Source: RHKX01 sp046330285 | Lineage (GTDB): Bacteria > Actinomycetota > Thermoleophilia > Solirubrobacterales > 70-9 | Direction of reading: 5' to 3' | Assembly: GCA_046330285.1 (NCBI GenBank) | Contig: JAXLSX010000005.1 | Location: forward strand, 151,333 to 215,332 | DNA length: 64,000 nucleotides | Part shown: piece by piece, positions 9,717 through 21,038 of the stretch | Position numbering within the stretch: position 1 is the stretch's first letter | Layout of the letters: each line of letters starts with the position of its first letter | The notes under the pieces: model-generated | What the model was told of the DNA's origin: nothing | Databases searched by the model: none | The model's input: only the letters and a program-made list of their open reading frames with translations | Position numbers and translations under genes: made by a program

Positions 9717-11756
9717 TCAGCGCTTCTTCTTGACGAGCTTGACCCTCGTCGAAGCCTTCCGGGCATCGCCGCCGGTGGGGGTGAAGCTCACCGTCACCTT
9801 CGCGGTCGCCTTCCCCTTCTTCTTCAGGGTCTTCTTGAGCTTCCCGGTCGGCCGGACCGCCAACTGCACCTTCGAGGCCTTCGCCGGGCTCGCCGATGCG
9901 CCGGCGACCGACTTGCCGGTCAGCTTCAGCTCACCGCCGCCGGGAACGGTGACCGGCAGCTTCGCCGTGCCCTTCTTCTTGTCGAGCTTCGGCTTGCCGA
10001 GGGTGATCTTGTTCGAGGGCTTCGGCTGGACCGTCACCCAGATCGGCGACGTGTAGGCCTCGATGAACTCCGATCCCTCGGTCCGGGTCACCTCGACGCT
10101 GTAACGGCCCGACTCGGTCACGTCCCAGGTCTGGTTGATCGTGTTGGTGGTGATCGGCGTCGTGTCGATCGCGACGCCGTCCTGGAGCAGGGTCAGCTCC
10201 CACGTGCCCGGGCGCGCGGCGGCGGGCGTCCGGTCGATGTTGGCGGACAACTCGATCGAGTGGCCGCTGACCGATTCGCCGATGATCGCCGTCGGATCCG
10301 TGTCGCTGGTCGCTTCGAAGTCGACCAGGGGACCTGACGATCCGAACGGCAGGACGTAGGTGTTGTCGCCCTTGACGCCGTTGACGATGCCGGTCCGGCT
10401 GAGGCCCGGGCTCCCGAAGACGGCGGTCGCCCCCTGTCCAACCGGCGAGATCGGATCGGTGCCGGCTTTGTGGGCGTCGCTCGATCCGACGGCGGCGATG
10501 TGTGCGCCGCTGTCGAGTGCGTGCTCGTAGTAGGCGATGGCATCGGTCGTGAACGGGGAGCCCGCCTGGAGGGCGCCGATCGAGTTCGAGATCTCGATCG
10601 CGTCGACCTTCGAGAAGTCGGTGTCGTCGTCGGAGTAGCTCCAGGCACAGCCCCGGCAGGCGGATGGGTTGTTCTTCGCCAATGCGGGGTGGTTGATCTG
10701 CGTCCAGCCACCACCGGCCTGGGCCGCCGCCATCTCGTCCTTCGGCTTGACCCCGTCGGCGACCTTGACGAGCTCGGAGTCGTCGATCTGGTCGTCCGGC
10801 GAAGGATCCCCGCTGTAGATCGGGCCGGCGCGGAAGTCGGCGAAGTAATTACTGCCCTGGTTGTTCCAGTGGCCCTTGTACGTAGTCACCTCGACGCCCG
10901 GGATCACGAGCCCACCGAGCGAGTTGGCGACGTCGGACTGAGTCTTCATGTCGTTGTGAGCGACGTTGTTGTTGTGGTCGACGAGCGTGACGAAGTCGAG
11001 GTTCGCGCCGCCGGGGCCGAACGCGGCATCAAAGGTCTGCTTCATCGTCGCGTTGCCCGGCTCCTGCTCGCCGTGGACGTGAAGATCGCCGAAGAACCAG
11101 CCGTCCTGGAGGCCGTCGCCCTCGGCGGGCGGGCCGGAGGGCGTGTAGGAGGTGTCATTGCCCCAGGCCGGATCTGTGCTGGTCAGCACCTGTACGTGGT
11201 AGTGGATGCCGTTCGCGTCGGCAGGGTCGATGTAGGCGATGCCGAGCTCGACGGCCCAGTTGCCCATCGGGATTGGGCCCGGCTGGTAGGCGCGGGTCGT
11301 TCGCCCATCGACGAAGTTCTTGCGCTGATTGGTGCCGTTCCCGCCGTTGTAGACGTCTTCCGAGGAGAACCCGTTCTCGGCGATCGCCAGGTTCTTGACG
11401 GCACTGCCGCTCCATCCGCGGCGATCGGTCTGCTCCCAGACCGGGTCTGACGTGTTCGCCCGGGGTTCGTAGACGCCCATGTCGAGCGTGTAGTTACCCG
11501 AGCACGTGTCGCCCTCGTTGTCGTAGGAGTAGCGGACCTGGATGCCGGTCGTGTTCGGTGGGACGGTGAACGGGATCTGCAGGTAGCCGCCGGTCTTCGC
11601 GGCGGCGATGTCTCCCTGGACGTCGATCGCCGGGTTCATTCCAGTGCCGGGGCTGCCCGGTAACGGGCAGTCGGTCGCCGTCGCCACCGATGGCGCAAGC
11701 AGGCACGCGACGATCCCCGCCAGCAGTCCGCAGCCGATCCTCGTCCGTCCGTTCAT
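9717..11756 (-). CDS. CehA/McbA family secreted metallohydrolase (PHP domain)
   Basis: A 679-aa exported protein. Start is ATG 11756 with GGAGGGA upstream; the frame stays open far upstream but only this start gives a signal peptide (MNGRTRIGCGLLAGIVACLL then VATA). A beta-rich N-terminal half precedes a PHP-type metal centre: GDLHVHGE (H226, H228), VDHNN and GSSDAHKAG. CehA and McbA hydrolyse carbamate pesticides, but most homologues have unknown phosphoester or ester substrates. The C-terminal 100 residues are a lysine-rich beta-sandwich (KKKGKATAKVTVSFTPTGG) resembling the N-terminal module of the 4804 exoprotein. Function as a metal-dependent hydrolase is likely; substrate is unknown. Confidence 0.85.
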   Translation of the reverse strand: MNGRTRIGCGLLAGIVACLLAPSVATATDCPLPGSPGTGMNPAIDVQGDIAAAKTGGYLQIPFTVPPNTTGIQVRYSYDNEGDTCSGNYTLDMGVYEPRANTSDPVWEQTDRRGWSGSAVKNLAIAENGFSSEDVYNGGNGTNQRKNFVDGRTTRAYQPGPIPMGNWAVELGIAYIDPADANGIHYHVQVLTSTDPAWGNDTSYTPSGPPAEGDGLQDGWFFGDLHVHGEQEPGNATMKQTFDAAFGPGGANLDFVTLVDHNNNVAHNDMKTQSDVANSLGGLVIPGVEVTTYKGHWNNQGSNYFADFRAGPIYSGDPSPDDQIDDSELVKVADGVKPKDEMAAAQAGGGWTQINHPALAKNNPSACRGCAWSYSDDDTDFSKVDAIEISNSIGALQAGSPFTTDAIAYYEHALDSGAHIAAVGSSDAHKAGTDPISPVGQGATAVFGSPGLSRTGIVNGVKGDNTYVLPFGSSGPLVDFEATSDTDPTAIIGESVSGHSIELSANIDRTPAAARPGTWELTLLQDGVAIDTTPITTNTINQTWDVTESGRYSVEVTRTEGSEFIEAYTSPIWVTVQPKPSNKITLGKPKLDKKKGTAKLPVTVPGGGELKLTGKSVAGASASPAKASKVQLAVRPTGKLKKTLKKKGKATAKVTVSFTPTGGDARKASTRVKLVKKKR

Positions 11757-11858
11757 CCGCGCAGTTCCCTCCAAGATTCCGTTCCCCGATGGACCGGAGC
11801 AAGGTAGCAGCGACCGCCGGGCCCGACGCCGGTAGGAGCTGCCGTCGCGGGGGGTAGG

Positions 11859-12718
11859 GTGGCGGGCGTCGTCACGATGGTCAGGGCATTGCGACTTCTC
11901 ATTGCCGTCGGCGCGGTCCTCGGGCTCGCGCTGTCGGTCGGCGGCGCCTCCGGCTCGGCCGCTCCCGACCAACGGCCGATCGCGAAGAAGAACCCATGCG
12001 CGAATCCGTCGATCCGCAAGGCGCGCGGGCTCCGCTGCCCGGACCTGAAGATGGCGCGACCGACCGACCTCGAATCCGATCGCAGACACGGCTATCCGAT
12101 CCTTCGCGCCACCAGCTCGATCGACAGCGTCGGCCGCGGGCCGGCGGAACTGCACGGGCGGCGGACCCGGCCCCGGAACATGGTCGCCGTCCAACGGGTC
12201 GCGAAGAAGGGCGGCGGCAAGGCGGAGTTCCGGACCAAGGCCCGTCTGCGATTCAAGCGGATTCCGGGCCAGGGCCGCTACTGGAAGTGGGTCGATGCCG
12301 CCCGCTTCGAGCTCTGGACGCTCGATCGCGACGGGCGCCGCAAACGCCGGATCACGACCGGTGAGAAGCAGATCTACTGCCTCCGCGACCTCGTCCGTAC
12401 GCACCCGGGGCTGCCGCACTCCCCGTCGTCGATGGTCTACCCGGGTTGCAGCCAGGACGGCGGCGCCCGGAAGGTGACGCTCGGCACGAGCGTCGGCTGG
12501 TCCGACGTTTACCCCGCGAGCTACTACGAGCAGTACGTCCGCCTCGACGACGTCAACCGCAAGGGGTGTTACGCGCTCGTCCACATCGCCGACCCCAAGG
12601 ACGACATCCTCGAGCTCAACGAAGACAACAACCGCTCCTCGAAGGTCGTCTACCTGAAGGCGAACGGCAGGTACGTGCCGGGGCGCTGCAAGGGCGTCCG
12701 CGACCGGCGGACGGCCGG

Positions 12719-12722
<4 letters not shown>
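11859..12722 (+). CDS. Lysyl-oxidase-like secreted protein with degenerate copper site
   Basis: A 287-aa protein from GTG 11859 (ATG 11877 is an alternative) with a signal peptide ending about GGASGSA. Residues 115-275 follow the lysyl oxidase fold: FRTKARLRFKR, GEKQIYCLRD, LGTSVGWSDVYPASYYEQYV, and the closing ILELNEDNNRS. Family members oxidise primary amines with copper and a Lys-Tyr quinone. The positions matching the cofactor pair appear present (K170 in GEKQIYCL, Y218 in SDVYP). However, the copper-binding His segment of bacterial LOX (RHWHxxxFxRYEL type) reads RYWKWVDAARFEL here (140-152), with no histidines. It may therefore be a non-catalytic binding protein. The gene overlaps typA tail to tail. 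Confidence 0.75.
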
Positions 12723-14578
<1,856 letters not shown>

Positions 14579-14751
14579 GGGGCGCGGGATGGTAGGGATC
14601 GGCTCGCGGCCACCGCATCCCGTCCCGAATCAGGTGGGCTTATCGGCGGTGTCAGGAATCGGGAACGCAGGTTCGCCCCGATTCGTGCAATATGTGGAGG
14701 ACCTTCTCCGCTTCAAACTACGATCCGCACGAACCGCCAGGGGGTTCCGCA

Positions 14752-16950
14752 TTGCGCAAGCTCGCAGACTTCTGCATCCGCCATCGACGTCTGACCGTCC
14801 TCGCCTGGGTCGTCGCGCTCTTCGCGACCGGCGCCCTCGCCGGGGCCGCCGGCGAGAGCTTCTCGACCAACTTCCAGCTTCCCGACTCGGACTCGACGAA
14901 GGCGCTGAACCTGCTCAAGGAGCGGGATCCGAACAAGTCGGGTGACCAGATCCAGGTCGTCTACGCCGATCCCAGCGGGGTCGAGACCCCTGAGGTCCAG
15001 GGTGAGATCAACTCACTGCTGAGCGAGGTCAAGGGCTTCGATGACGTCGCGACCGTCAGCACGCCGGCGGAGGTCAAGCAACAGGTCTCCGAGAACGGCA
15101 CGATCGGGTTCGCGATCGTCACCCTCGACGGCGCCGCCTTCGATCTGCCCACGACGTCGATCGAGAAGATCGCCGACACGGTCAACGACTCCGGCGGCAA
15201 CGGGCTCGAGGTCGAGGCGGGCGGCGACCCCGTGCGCCAGGTCGAGCAGCAACCGGGCGGCGCCGCCGAGGGCATCGGCCTGCTCGCGGCGATCATCATC
15301 CTGCTGATCACGTTCGGCTCCGTGGTCGCGATGAGCATGCCGATCGTCACCGCGGTCGTGGCGCTGGGTACCGCCCTGAGCCTCGTCACCCTCGGCACCC
15401 ACATCATCGACACGGCCGACTTCGCGCCGGCGCTGGCGGCGATGATCGGACTCGGCGTCGGCATCGACTACGCGCTCTTCGTCGTGACCAGGTTCCGCAG
15501 TGGATTGCGCGACGGCCTCGAGGTGCGAGAGGCGGTGTTGCTGGCGATGGACACGGCCGGACGGGCGGTGCTGTTCGCGGGGGCGACGGTCGTCGTCGCG
15601 ATGCTCGGCCTGTTCGCGATCGGCGTCTCCTTCCTGCACGGCCCGGCGCTCGCCGCCTCCCTCGCGGTCCTGCTGACGATGTCCGCGGCGCTGACCCTGC
15701 TGCCCGCCCTGCTCAGCAAGGTCGGCACCCGGATCGACCGGCTGCGGGTCCCGTTCACGAAGCGCCGCTCCGAGGCCGAGGACGAGAGCCCGAACTGGAC
15801 GCGCTGGAGCAAGTTCATCCAGCGGCGCCCGTGGGTCGCGGCGATTGCCTCCGGCGGGCTGCTCATCCTGCTCGCGATCCCGGTGTTCTCGATCGACCTC
15901 GGCTCCGCCGATGCGGGCACCGACGCGAGCGACACGAGCACCCGCAAGGCCTACGACCTGCTCGCCGACGGCTTCGGGCCCGGCTTCAACGGCCCGCTGC
16001 AGGTCGTCGTCGACATCCCCGAGAACAACGACCCCGCCGACACCAAGGCCGCGCTCGCGACCCTCGACAAGTCGCTGGCCGGAACCTCCGACGTCGCCAG
16101 CGTCAGCCCGCCGAAGGTCAACGAGGCCGGGGACCTCGCCACCTACAACCTGTTCCCGTCGACCTCGCCGCAGGACAACGCGACGAGCGACCTGGTCAAG
16201 AACCTCCGCGACGACGTGATCCCGCCGGTCGAGTCGCAGTACGGCGTCACCGCCTACGTCGGCGGCCAGACGGCGATCTTCGACGACTTCACCACCTACA
16301 TCGCCGGCAAGCTGCCGCTGTTCATCGGCGTCGTGATCCTGCTCTCGGCGTTCCTGCTGATGATGGCCTTCCGCTCGGTGCTCGTGCCGCTGAAGGCCGT
16401 CTTGATGAACCTGCTCAGCATCGGCGCCTCCTTCGGCGTCGTCGTCGCCGTCTTCCAGTGGGGCTGGCTCGGCGGCCTGATCGGGCTCGACGGCACGGCG
16501 CCGATCGACTCGTTCCTGCCGGTGATGGTCTTCGCGATCGTCTTCGGCCTGTCGATGGACTACGAGGTCTTCCTGATGTCGCGGGTCCACGAGGAGTGGG
16601 AGAACCGCCGCGACGCCTCGGCCGCGGTCCAGCACGGACTGGCTTCGACCGGCCGGGTGATCACGGCGGCGGCGACGATCATGTTCTTCGTCTTCGCCTC
16701 GTTCGCCCTCGGCGGCAGCCTGACGATCAAGCTGTTCGGCGTCGCCCTCGCCGCGGCCGTCGCGATCGACGCGTTCGTGATCCGGACGATCCTCGTCCCG
16801 GCGATCATGGAGCTGCTCGGCAAGCGCGCCTGGTGGCTGCCCGGCTGGCTCGACCGGATCCTGCCGCGGCTCCACGTCGAGGGCTCCGGCGATGCCGGCC
16901 CACAGGCGACGGCCACGCCCGCCACCGTGACCGCCTCCACGGAGGACTGA
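14752..16950 (+). CDS. MMPL/RND family transporter
   Basis: A 732-aa polytopic membrane exporter of the MmpL type (lipids or hydrophobic drugs, driven by proton motive force). I place the start at TTG 14752, preceded by AGGGGG, giving LRKLADFCIRHRRLTVLAWV, the usual MMPL opening. An ATG at 14692 adds 20 unremarkable residues. There are two repeats of one transmembrane helix, an extracytoplasmic loop and five or six helices. MMPL hallmarks are GLGVGIDYALFVVTRFR in the first half and FGLSMDYEVFLMSRV in the second, carrying the proton-relay acidic residues. The 3' neighbour, an MFS exporter, starts one base after the stop, so they form an operon. Confidence 0.93.
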   Translation: MRKLADFCIRHRRLTVLAWVVALFATGALAGAAGESFSTNFQLPDSDSTKALNLLKERDPNKSGDQIQVVYADPSGVETPEVQGEINSLLSEVKGFDDVATVSTPAEVKQQVSENGTIGFAIVTLDGAAFDLPTTSIEKIADTVNDSGGNGLEVEAGGDPVRQVEQQPGGAAEGIGLLAAIIILLITFGSVVAMSMPIVTAVVALGTALSLVTLGTHIIDTADFAPALAAMIGLGVGIDYALFVVTRFRSGLRDGLEVREAVLLAMDTAGRAVLFAGATVVVAMLGLFAIGVSFLHGPALAASLAVLLTMSAALTLLPALLSKVGTRIDRLRVPFTKRRSEAEDESPNWTRWSKFIQRRPWVAAIASGGLLILLAIPVFSIDLGSADAGTDASDTSTRKAYDLLADGFGPGFNGPLQVVVDIPENNDPADTKAALATLDKSLAGTSDVASVSPPKVNEAGDLATYNLFPSTSPQDNATSDLVKNLRDDVIPPVESQYGVTAYVGGQTAIFDDFTTYIAGKLPLFIGVVILLSAFLLMMAFRSVLVPLKAVLMNLLSIGASFGVVVAVFQWGWLGGLIGLDGTAPIDSFLPVMVFAIVFGLSMDYEVFLMSRVHEEWENRRDASAAVQHGLASTGRVITAAATIMFFVFASFALGGSLTIKLFGVALAAAVAIDAFVIRTILVPAIMELLGKRAWWLPGWLDRILPRLHVEGSGDAGPQATATPATVTASTED

Positions 16951-16951
16951 C

Positions 16952-18409
16952 GTGAGCGAGCGCACCGACTACGAGTCCAAGCGCTGGCAGGCGCTGGCGC
17001 TGCTCTGCATCGCCCAGTTCATGGTCGTGCTCGACGCGTCGATCGTGAACATCGCGCTGCCGACGATCGGCGAGGCGCTCGATTTCTCCCAGGACGACCT
17101 CTCCTGGGTCGTCAACGCCTACGTGTTGACGTTCGGCGGGTTCCTGCTGCTCGGCGGCCGCCTCGCCGACCTGCTCGGCCGTCGCCGCGTGTTCATGTCG
17201 GGGCTCGTCCTCTTCGCGCTCGCCTCGCTCGCCGGCGGCTTCGCCCAGAGCGACATCCAGCTCGTCGTCGCCCGCGCGATCCAGGGCCTCGGCGCCGCGA
17301 TCGTCTCGCCGGCCGCCCTGTCGATCATCACCGTCACCTTCAAGGAGGGCGCGGAGCGCAACAAGGCGCTCGGCGCCTGGGGCGCTGTCGCCGGCTCCGG
17401 CGGCGCGGTCGGCGTCCTGCTCGGCGGCGTCCTCACCGAGAGCCTCGGCTGGGAGTGGGTGCTCTGGGTCAACGTCCCGATCGGGATCGTCGCCGCGCTG
17501 ATCGCGCCGCGGCTGATCGCCGAGAGCCGATCGGAAGGCGAGAAGCGCTCGTTCGACATCCCCGGCGCGGTCACGATCACCGCCGGCCTCTCGCTGCTCG
17601 TCTACGCGATCGTCAACGCCGAGAAGGCGGGGTGGGGGTCGACGGAGACGATCGTCCTGCTCGGCGTCGCCGCGGGGTTGATCGTCGCCTTCGCCGCGAT
17701 CGAGCAGCGCACGGCCGACCCGCTGGTCCCGTTCCGGATCTTCCGCCTGCCGACACTGACCGGCGCCAATGCCGTCGGCGTCCTCGTCGGCGCATCCCTG
17801 TTCTCGATGTTCTTCTTCGCCTCGCTCTACATGCAGCAGGTGCTCGGCTACGGCGCGATCAAGGCCGGCCTCTCCTACCTGCCGCTCTCGGCCGGGATCA
17901 TCATCTCCGCCGGGGTCAGCTCGCAGCTCTCGACCCGGATCGGCTTCAAGCCGGTCCTCGTCACCGGACTCGTCTTCATCGCCGTGGCGCTGCTCTGGTG
18001 GGCGCAGGTCTCACCCGACGGCAACTACGTATCCGACATCCTCGGTCCGTCGGTGATCGCCGCGATCGGACTCGGCCTCGCGTTCGTGTCGATCACGATC
18101 GCCGCTGTCGCCGGGGTCAAGGAGCACGAGTCCGGCCTCGCCTCGGGGCTGATCAACACCTCCCAGCAGGTGGGCGGCGCGCTCGGCCTCGCGATCCTCG
18201 CGACCATCGCCAACTCGGTCAGCGACGACAAGCTCGCGACCGCCACCTCCCCGGCCGAGCAGGGCGCCGCCCTCACCGACGGCTTCCAGCAGGCGTTCCT
18301 GACCGGCGCCGGCTTTGCGATCCTCGGCCTGATCGTCTGCCTCGTCCTGATCAAGACGAGCGACTCGAAGGCGATGATCGACCGCGAGGTCCCGGCCGCC
18401 GGGGCGTAG
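16952..18409 (+). CDS. MFS drug:H+ antiporter, DHA2 (EmrB/QacA) family
   Basis: A 485-aa exporter with 14 predicted helices. DHA2 signatures are LDASIVNIALPTIGEALDFS in helix 1, the motif A-like GGRLADLLGRRRVF after helix 2, and the motif C-like GAVAGSGGAVGVLLGG. The start is GTG 16952, one base after the MMPL stop, so the two exporters are probably co-translated. Pairing an MMPL and a DHA2 pump suggests export of one toxic or lipid-like compound, though no dedicated regulator or biosynthetic genes are next to them. Convergent with zwf. Confidence 0.93.
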   Translation: MSERTDYESKRWQALALLCIAQFMVVLDASIVNIALPTIGEALDFSQDDLSWVVNAYVLTFGGFLLLGGRLADLLGRRRVFMSGLVLFALASLAGGFAQSDIQLVVARAIQGLGAAIVSPAALSIITVTFKEGAERNKALGAWGAVAGSGGAVGVLLGGVLTESLGWEWVLWVNVPIGIVAALIAPRLIAESRSEGEKRSFDIPGAVTITAGLSLLVYAIVNAEKAGWGSTETIVLLGVAAGLIVAFAAIEQRTADPLVPFRIFRLPTLTGANAVGVLVGASLFSMFFFASLYMQQVLGYGAIKAGLSYLPLSAGIIISAGVSSQLSTRIGFKPVLVTGLVFIAVALLWWAQVSPDGNYVSDILGPSVIAAIGLGLAFVSITIAAVAGVKEHESGLASGLINTSQQVGGALGLAILATIANSVSDDKLATATSPAEQGAALTDGFQQAFLTGAGFAILGLIVCLVLIKTSDSKAMIDREVPAAGA

Positions 18410-18426
18410 AGCCCGGGCCCGCCCAG

Positions 18427-19887
18427 CTACCCGCGCCACCTCCGGGCGAACGGGAGCCGCCAGGTGTCGGGGGCGATCAGCTCGTTCAGCGACTTCGGGC
18501 CCCAGGACTGCGAGAAGTAGAGCTCGATCGGCGGCGGGTTCTCGAGCAGCGGTGCGGAGATCTCCCAGAGCCGCTCGATGCCGTCGGCCGTCGTGAACAG
18601 CGTGTGGTCGCCGGCCATTGCGTCGCGGATCAGCCGTTCGTAGGCCTCGAGCGAGTCGCCGCCGCCATCGGCCTCGGCGCGGGAGAACTGCATCGAGGTC
18701 TTCTCCAGCGACATCGACGGCCCCGGGCGCTTGCCGTAGAAGCTGAGCGAGAGGCGCGCATAGTCGTCGAGATCGAAGGTGAGGTGGTCGGGCCCGTACT
18801 GGCCGACCCCGGAATCGACCGGGAACATGCTCTGGGGCGGCTCGCGGAACGCGATCGAGATGATCCGGGCGCCCTCGGCCATCCGCTTGCCGGTCCGCAG
18901 GTAGAAGGGGACGTCGGACCAGCGCCAGTTGTCGATCTCGCACTTGAGGCCGATCAGGGTCTCGACCTCGGACTTGGAGTCGACGCCGGGCTCCGAGCGG
19001 TACTCGTCGTACTGGCCGCGGACGACGTTGGCCGGGTCGATCGGGCGGATCGAGCGGAAGACCTTGTTCTTCTCCTCGGTGATCGCCAGCGGGTCGAGCT
19101 GGGTCGGCGGCTCCATCGCGAGGAACGCGAGGATCTGCATCAGGTGGGTGACGACCATGTCGCGGTAGGCGCCGGTCTCCTCGTAGAACGGGCCGCGGCT
19201 GCCGACCGAGAGCGTCTCGGGCACGTCGATCTGGACGTGGGCGATGTGGGAGCGGTTCCAGATCGGCTCGAACAGGCCGTTGGCGAAGCGCAGGGCGAGG
19301 ATGTTCTGGGCCGCCTCCTTGCCGAGGAAGTGGTCGATCCGGAAGATCTGGCGCTCGGGGAAGTACTTGTGGATCTTGTCGTTGAGCTCGCGTGCGCTCT
19401 CTAGATCGGTGCCGAACGGCTTCTCCATGATGATTCGCGACTCCGCCGCGATCCCCGCCTGCTCGACGAGCTCGAGCAGCTTCAGCGCCGCCGTCGGCGG
19501 GACGCTCATGTAGAGCAGGCGCTGGACGTCGGGACCGAGCCCCTGCTCGGCCTTGCTGACCGCCGCGGTCAGCGGCACCGGCCCCTCCTTGACGTTCGCG
19601 TAGGTCAGCCGCTGGGCGAACTCGCGCCGCGCATCCTCGCTGAAGTCGCGGCGGCCGAACTCGTCGCAGGCATCGAGCGCGTAGGTCCGGAACTCGTCGT
19701 CGGTCATCTCGGTCCGGGCGGCGCCGACCACCCGGAAGTCGGGAAGGAGCCCCGCCTGCGAGAGGTTCAACAGCCCCGGGAGCAGCTTCCGCCGCGACAG
19801 ATCACCGGTGGCGCCGAAGAGGACGACGACGTTCGGGCAGATGCGAGCGGTCCGGGCTTCGGCCCGATGGGTCTCCGAGAAGACCAT
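18427..19887 (-). CDS. zwf: Glucose-6-phosphate 1-dehydrogenase
   Basis: Oxidises glucose-6-phosphate to 6-phosphogluconolactone with NADP (or NAD), the entry to the oxidative pentose phosphate pathway. The nucleotide-binding motif is VVLFGATGDLSRRKLLPGL. MEKPFGTD and the active-site RIDHFLGKEAAQN follow, and the C-terminal domain ends NELIAPDTWRLPFARRW. With ATG 19887 (preceded by GGGAG) it has 486 aa. A TTG at 19932 would add 15 residues, but its would-be ribosome-binding site overlaps the start, so I prefer the internal ATG. The lipase gene lies upstream on the same strand, separated by a hairpin. No gnd, opcA or tal gene is adjacent. Confidence 0.96.
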   Translation of the reverse strand: MVFSETHRAEARTARICPNVVVLFGATGDLSRRKLLPGLLNLSQAGLLPDFRVVGAARTEMTDDEFRTYALDACDEFGRRDFSEDARREFAQRLTYANVKEGPVPLTAAVSKAEQGLGPDVQRLLYMSVPPTAALKLLELVEQAGIAAESRIIMEKPFGTDLESARELNDKIHKYFPERQIFRIDHFLGKEAAQNILALRFANGLFEPIWNRSHIAHVQIDVPETLSVGSRGPFYEETGAYRDMVVTHLMQILAFLAMEPPTQLDPLAITEEKNKVFRSIRPIDPANVVRGQYDEYRSEPGVDSKSEVETLIGLKCEIDNWRWSDVPFYLRTGKRMAEGARIISIAFREPPQSMFPVDSGVGQYGPDHLTFDLDDYARLSLSFYGKRPGPSMSLEKTSMQFSRAEADGGGDSLEAYERLIRDAMAGDHTLFTTADGIERLWEISAPLLENPPPIELYFSQSWGPKSLNELIAPDTWRLPFARRWRG

Positions 19888-19951
19888 CGCCGCGTCTCCC
19901 TGACCGGCTTCGTCGACCGATAGATCCTCCAAGGGTCCGACCCTACTTCAA

Positions 19952-19969
19952 CGGGTCCGCGGGGACCCG
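19952..19969. terminator. Short GC hairpin between lipase and zwf
   Basis: CGGGTCC, loop GCGG, GGACCCG forms a perfect 7-bp stem. A second small palindrome (AGGGTCcGACCCT, 19932-19944) lies next to it, just upstream of the zwf reading frame. It could attenuate lipase transcription into zwf, or be a regulator site. No T-tract. Confidence 0.35.
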
Positions 19970-19995
19970 GTCCGCGGTGGCCGGGCGCGCCGGGC

Positions 19996-20961
19996 TCAGT
20001 TGCCCGAGTAGCCGACGGCCCCGAGCAGCGGGGCGACCGGGACGCACGGCGGGTCCGGCGCGCGCTTGGGGTCGAGCGCCTCGTAGACGAATCCGGCCGT
20101 CACCGGGTCGGCGAACACCGAGACGTGCTCGGCCTGGTCGAGGTTGCAGTACTCCTGCAGAACCACGTTGGTGACGTTCGGCGCCTTCGGTAGCAGGCCG
20201 CTCGTGTACGGCATCACGAGCTCGTCGTTCTTCGTGACGATGTTCGTGTAATCGACGCGGCGCGAGGTGATCCCCTTCGCGTGCAGCTTCTGCATGAACC
20301 GCGAGCCCATCAGGAACTGCCGGCACGAGCTGCAGGCGCGGTCGATCGTCGGCTTCAGCGCCGGGTCGACGCCGAGCGTCGTCGCGATCGTGTTAAGGGT
20401 CGCGAGCCCCGCCGCGTCGGTGCCGCCCCAGAGCGGGGTGATCGCGACGTAATCGTCGACCGAGCGGGCGCCGTTGAGGAAGCGGACGTACCAGTTCGGC
20501 ATCAGGCTGCCCTCGGAGTGGCCGACGATGTCGACCTTCCGCGCTCCGGTCGCGCTCTTGACGCGCTTGATGAACCGCTTCAACTCGCGGGCGCTCGACT
20601 GCATCTTCCGCAGGCCGCCCGGCTGGTAGGCCGGCGTCGAGACGTCGTCCTTGGTCCCGTAGGTGAGGCTGAAGACGCAGAAGCCGCGGTTCTTCAGGAA
20701 CGGGGACAGCGTCGCGAAGTTGACGGTCTGATTGGCGAGCAGGCCGTGCGCGAGGACGACGGGCTGCGGGTGCCGCTTCGTCGGCACGCAGCCGAAGTCG
20801 TTGGCGCCGGCGGGGTCGGAGTTCGGGGCCTGACCCTGCGCGAGCAGCGCTGCATCGACGGTCCAGGGCACGGGCAGCTTCGCGGCGCTCGCGGCGCACG
20901 GAAGCGCCAGCGCTGCCGCCAGCGCGATCCCTGCCATCGCTGTTGCGAACCCCCGCCGCAT
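19996..20961 (-). CDS. Secreted lipase/esterase (class 2 lipase, EstA-like)
   Basis: A 321-aa alpha/beta hydrolase that likely cleaves lipid or polyester ester bonds outside the cell. Residues 1 to about 26 form a signal peptide (RRGFATAMAGIALAAALALP then ASAA). PVVLAHGLLANQ supplies the oxyanion-hole HG motif. The nucleophile elbow is GHSEG in KVDIVGHSEGSLMPNWYVRF, and the catalytic His candidate lies in DQAEHVSVFADP near the end. Paired cysteines (CSSC, GFCVF, EYCNL) fit an extracellular enzyme stabilised by disulfides. It resembles actinobacterial lipases of the Streptomyces class 2 group. The start ATG 20961 is preceded by AGGGA. Confidence 0.87.
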   Translation of the reverse strand: MRRGFATAMAGIALAAALALPCAASAAKLPVPWTVDAALLAQGQAPNSDPAGANDFGCVPTKRHPQPVVLAHGLLANQTVNFATLSPFLKNRGFCVFSLTYGTKDDVSTPAYQPGGLRKMQSSARELKRFIKRVKSATGARKVDIVGHSEGSLMPNWYVRFLNGARSVDDYVAITPLWGGTDAAGLATLNTIATTLGVDPALKPTIDRACSSCRQFLMGSRFMQKLHAKGITSRRVDYTNIVTKNDELVMPYTSGLLPKAPNVTNVVLQEYCNLDQAEHVSVFADPVTAGFVYEALDPKRAPDPPCVPVAPLLGAVGYSGN

Positions 20962-21038
20962 ATCCCTGCACCGCCGAGCCTAGCCGATCGCGGCCGAACC
21001 GGCGCCTCCTCGCGCCGGTCTGGCTAGGGTTTCCGCCG

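Noticed and set aside
9717..12584. 955-codon version of the CehA/McbA gene
   Set aside because: The extra N-terminus crosses the LOX-like gene antisense; the internal ATG 11756 has a ribosome-binding site and signal peptide.
15013..16965. 650-codon minus-strand frame opposite the MMPL gene
   Set aside because: Shadow composition; the MMPL frame shows clear helices and motifs.
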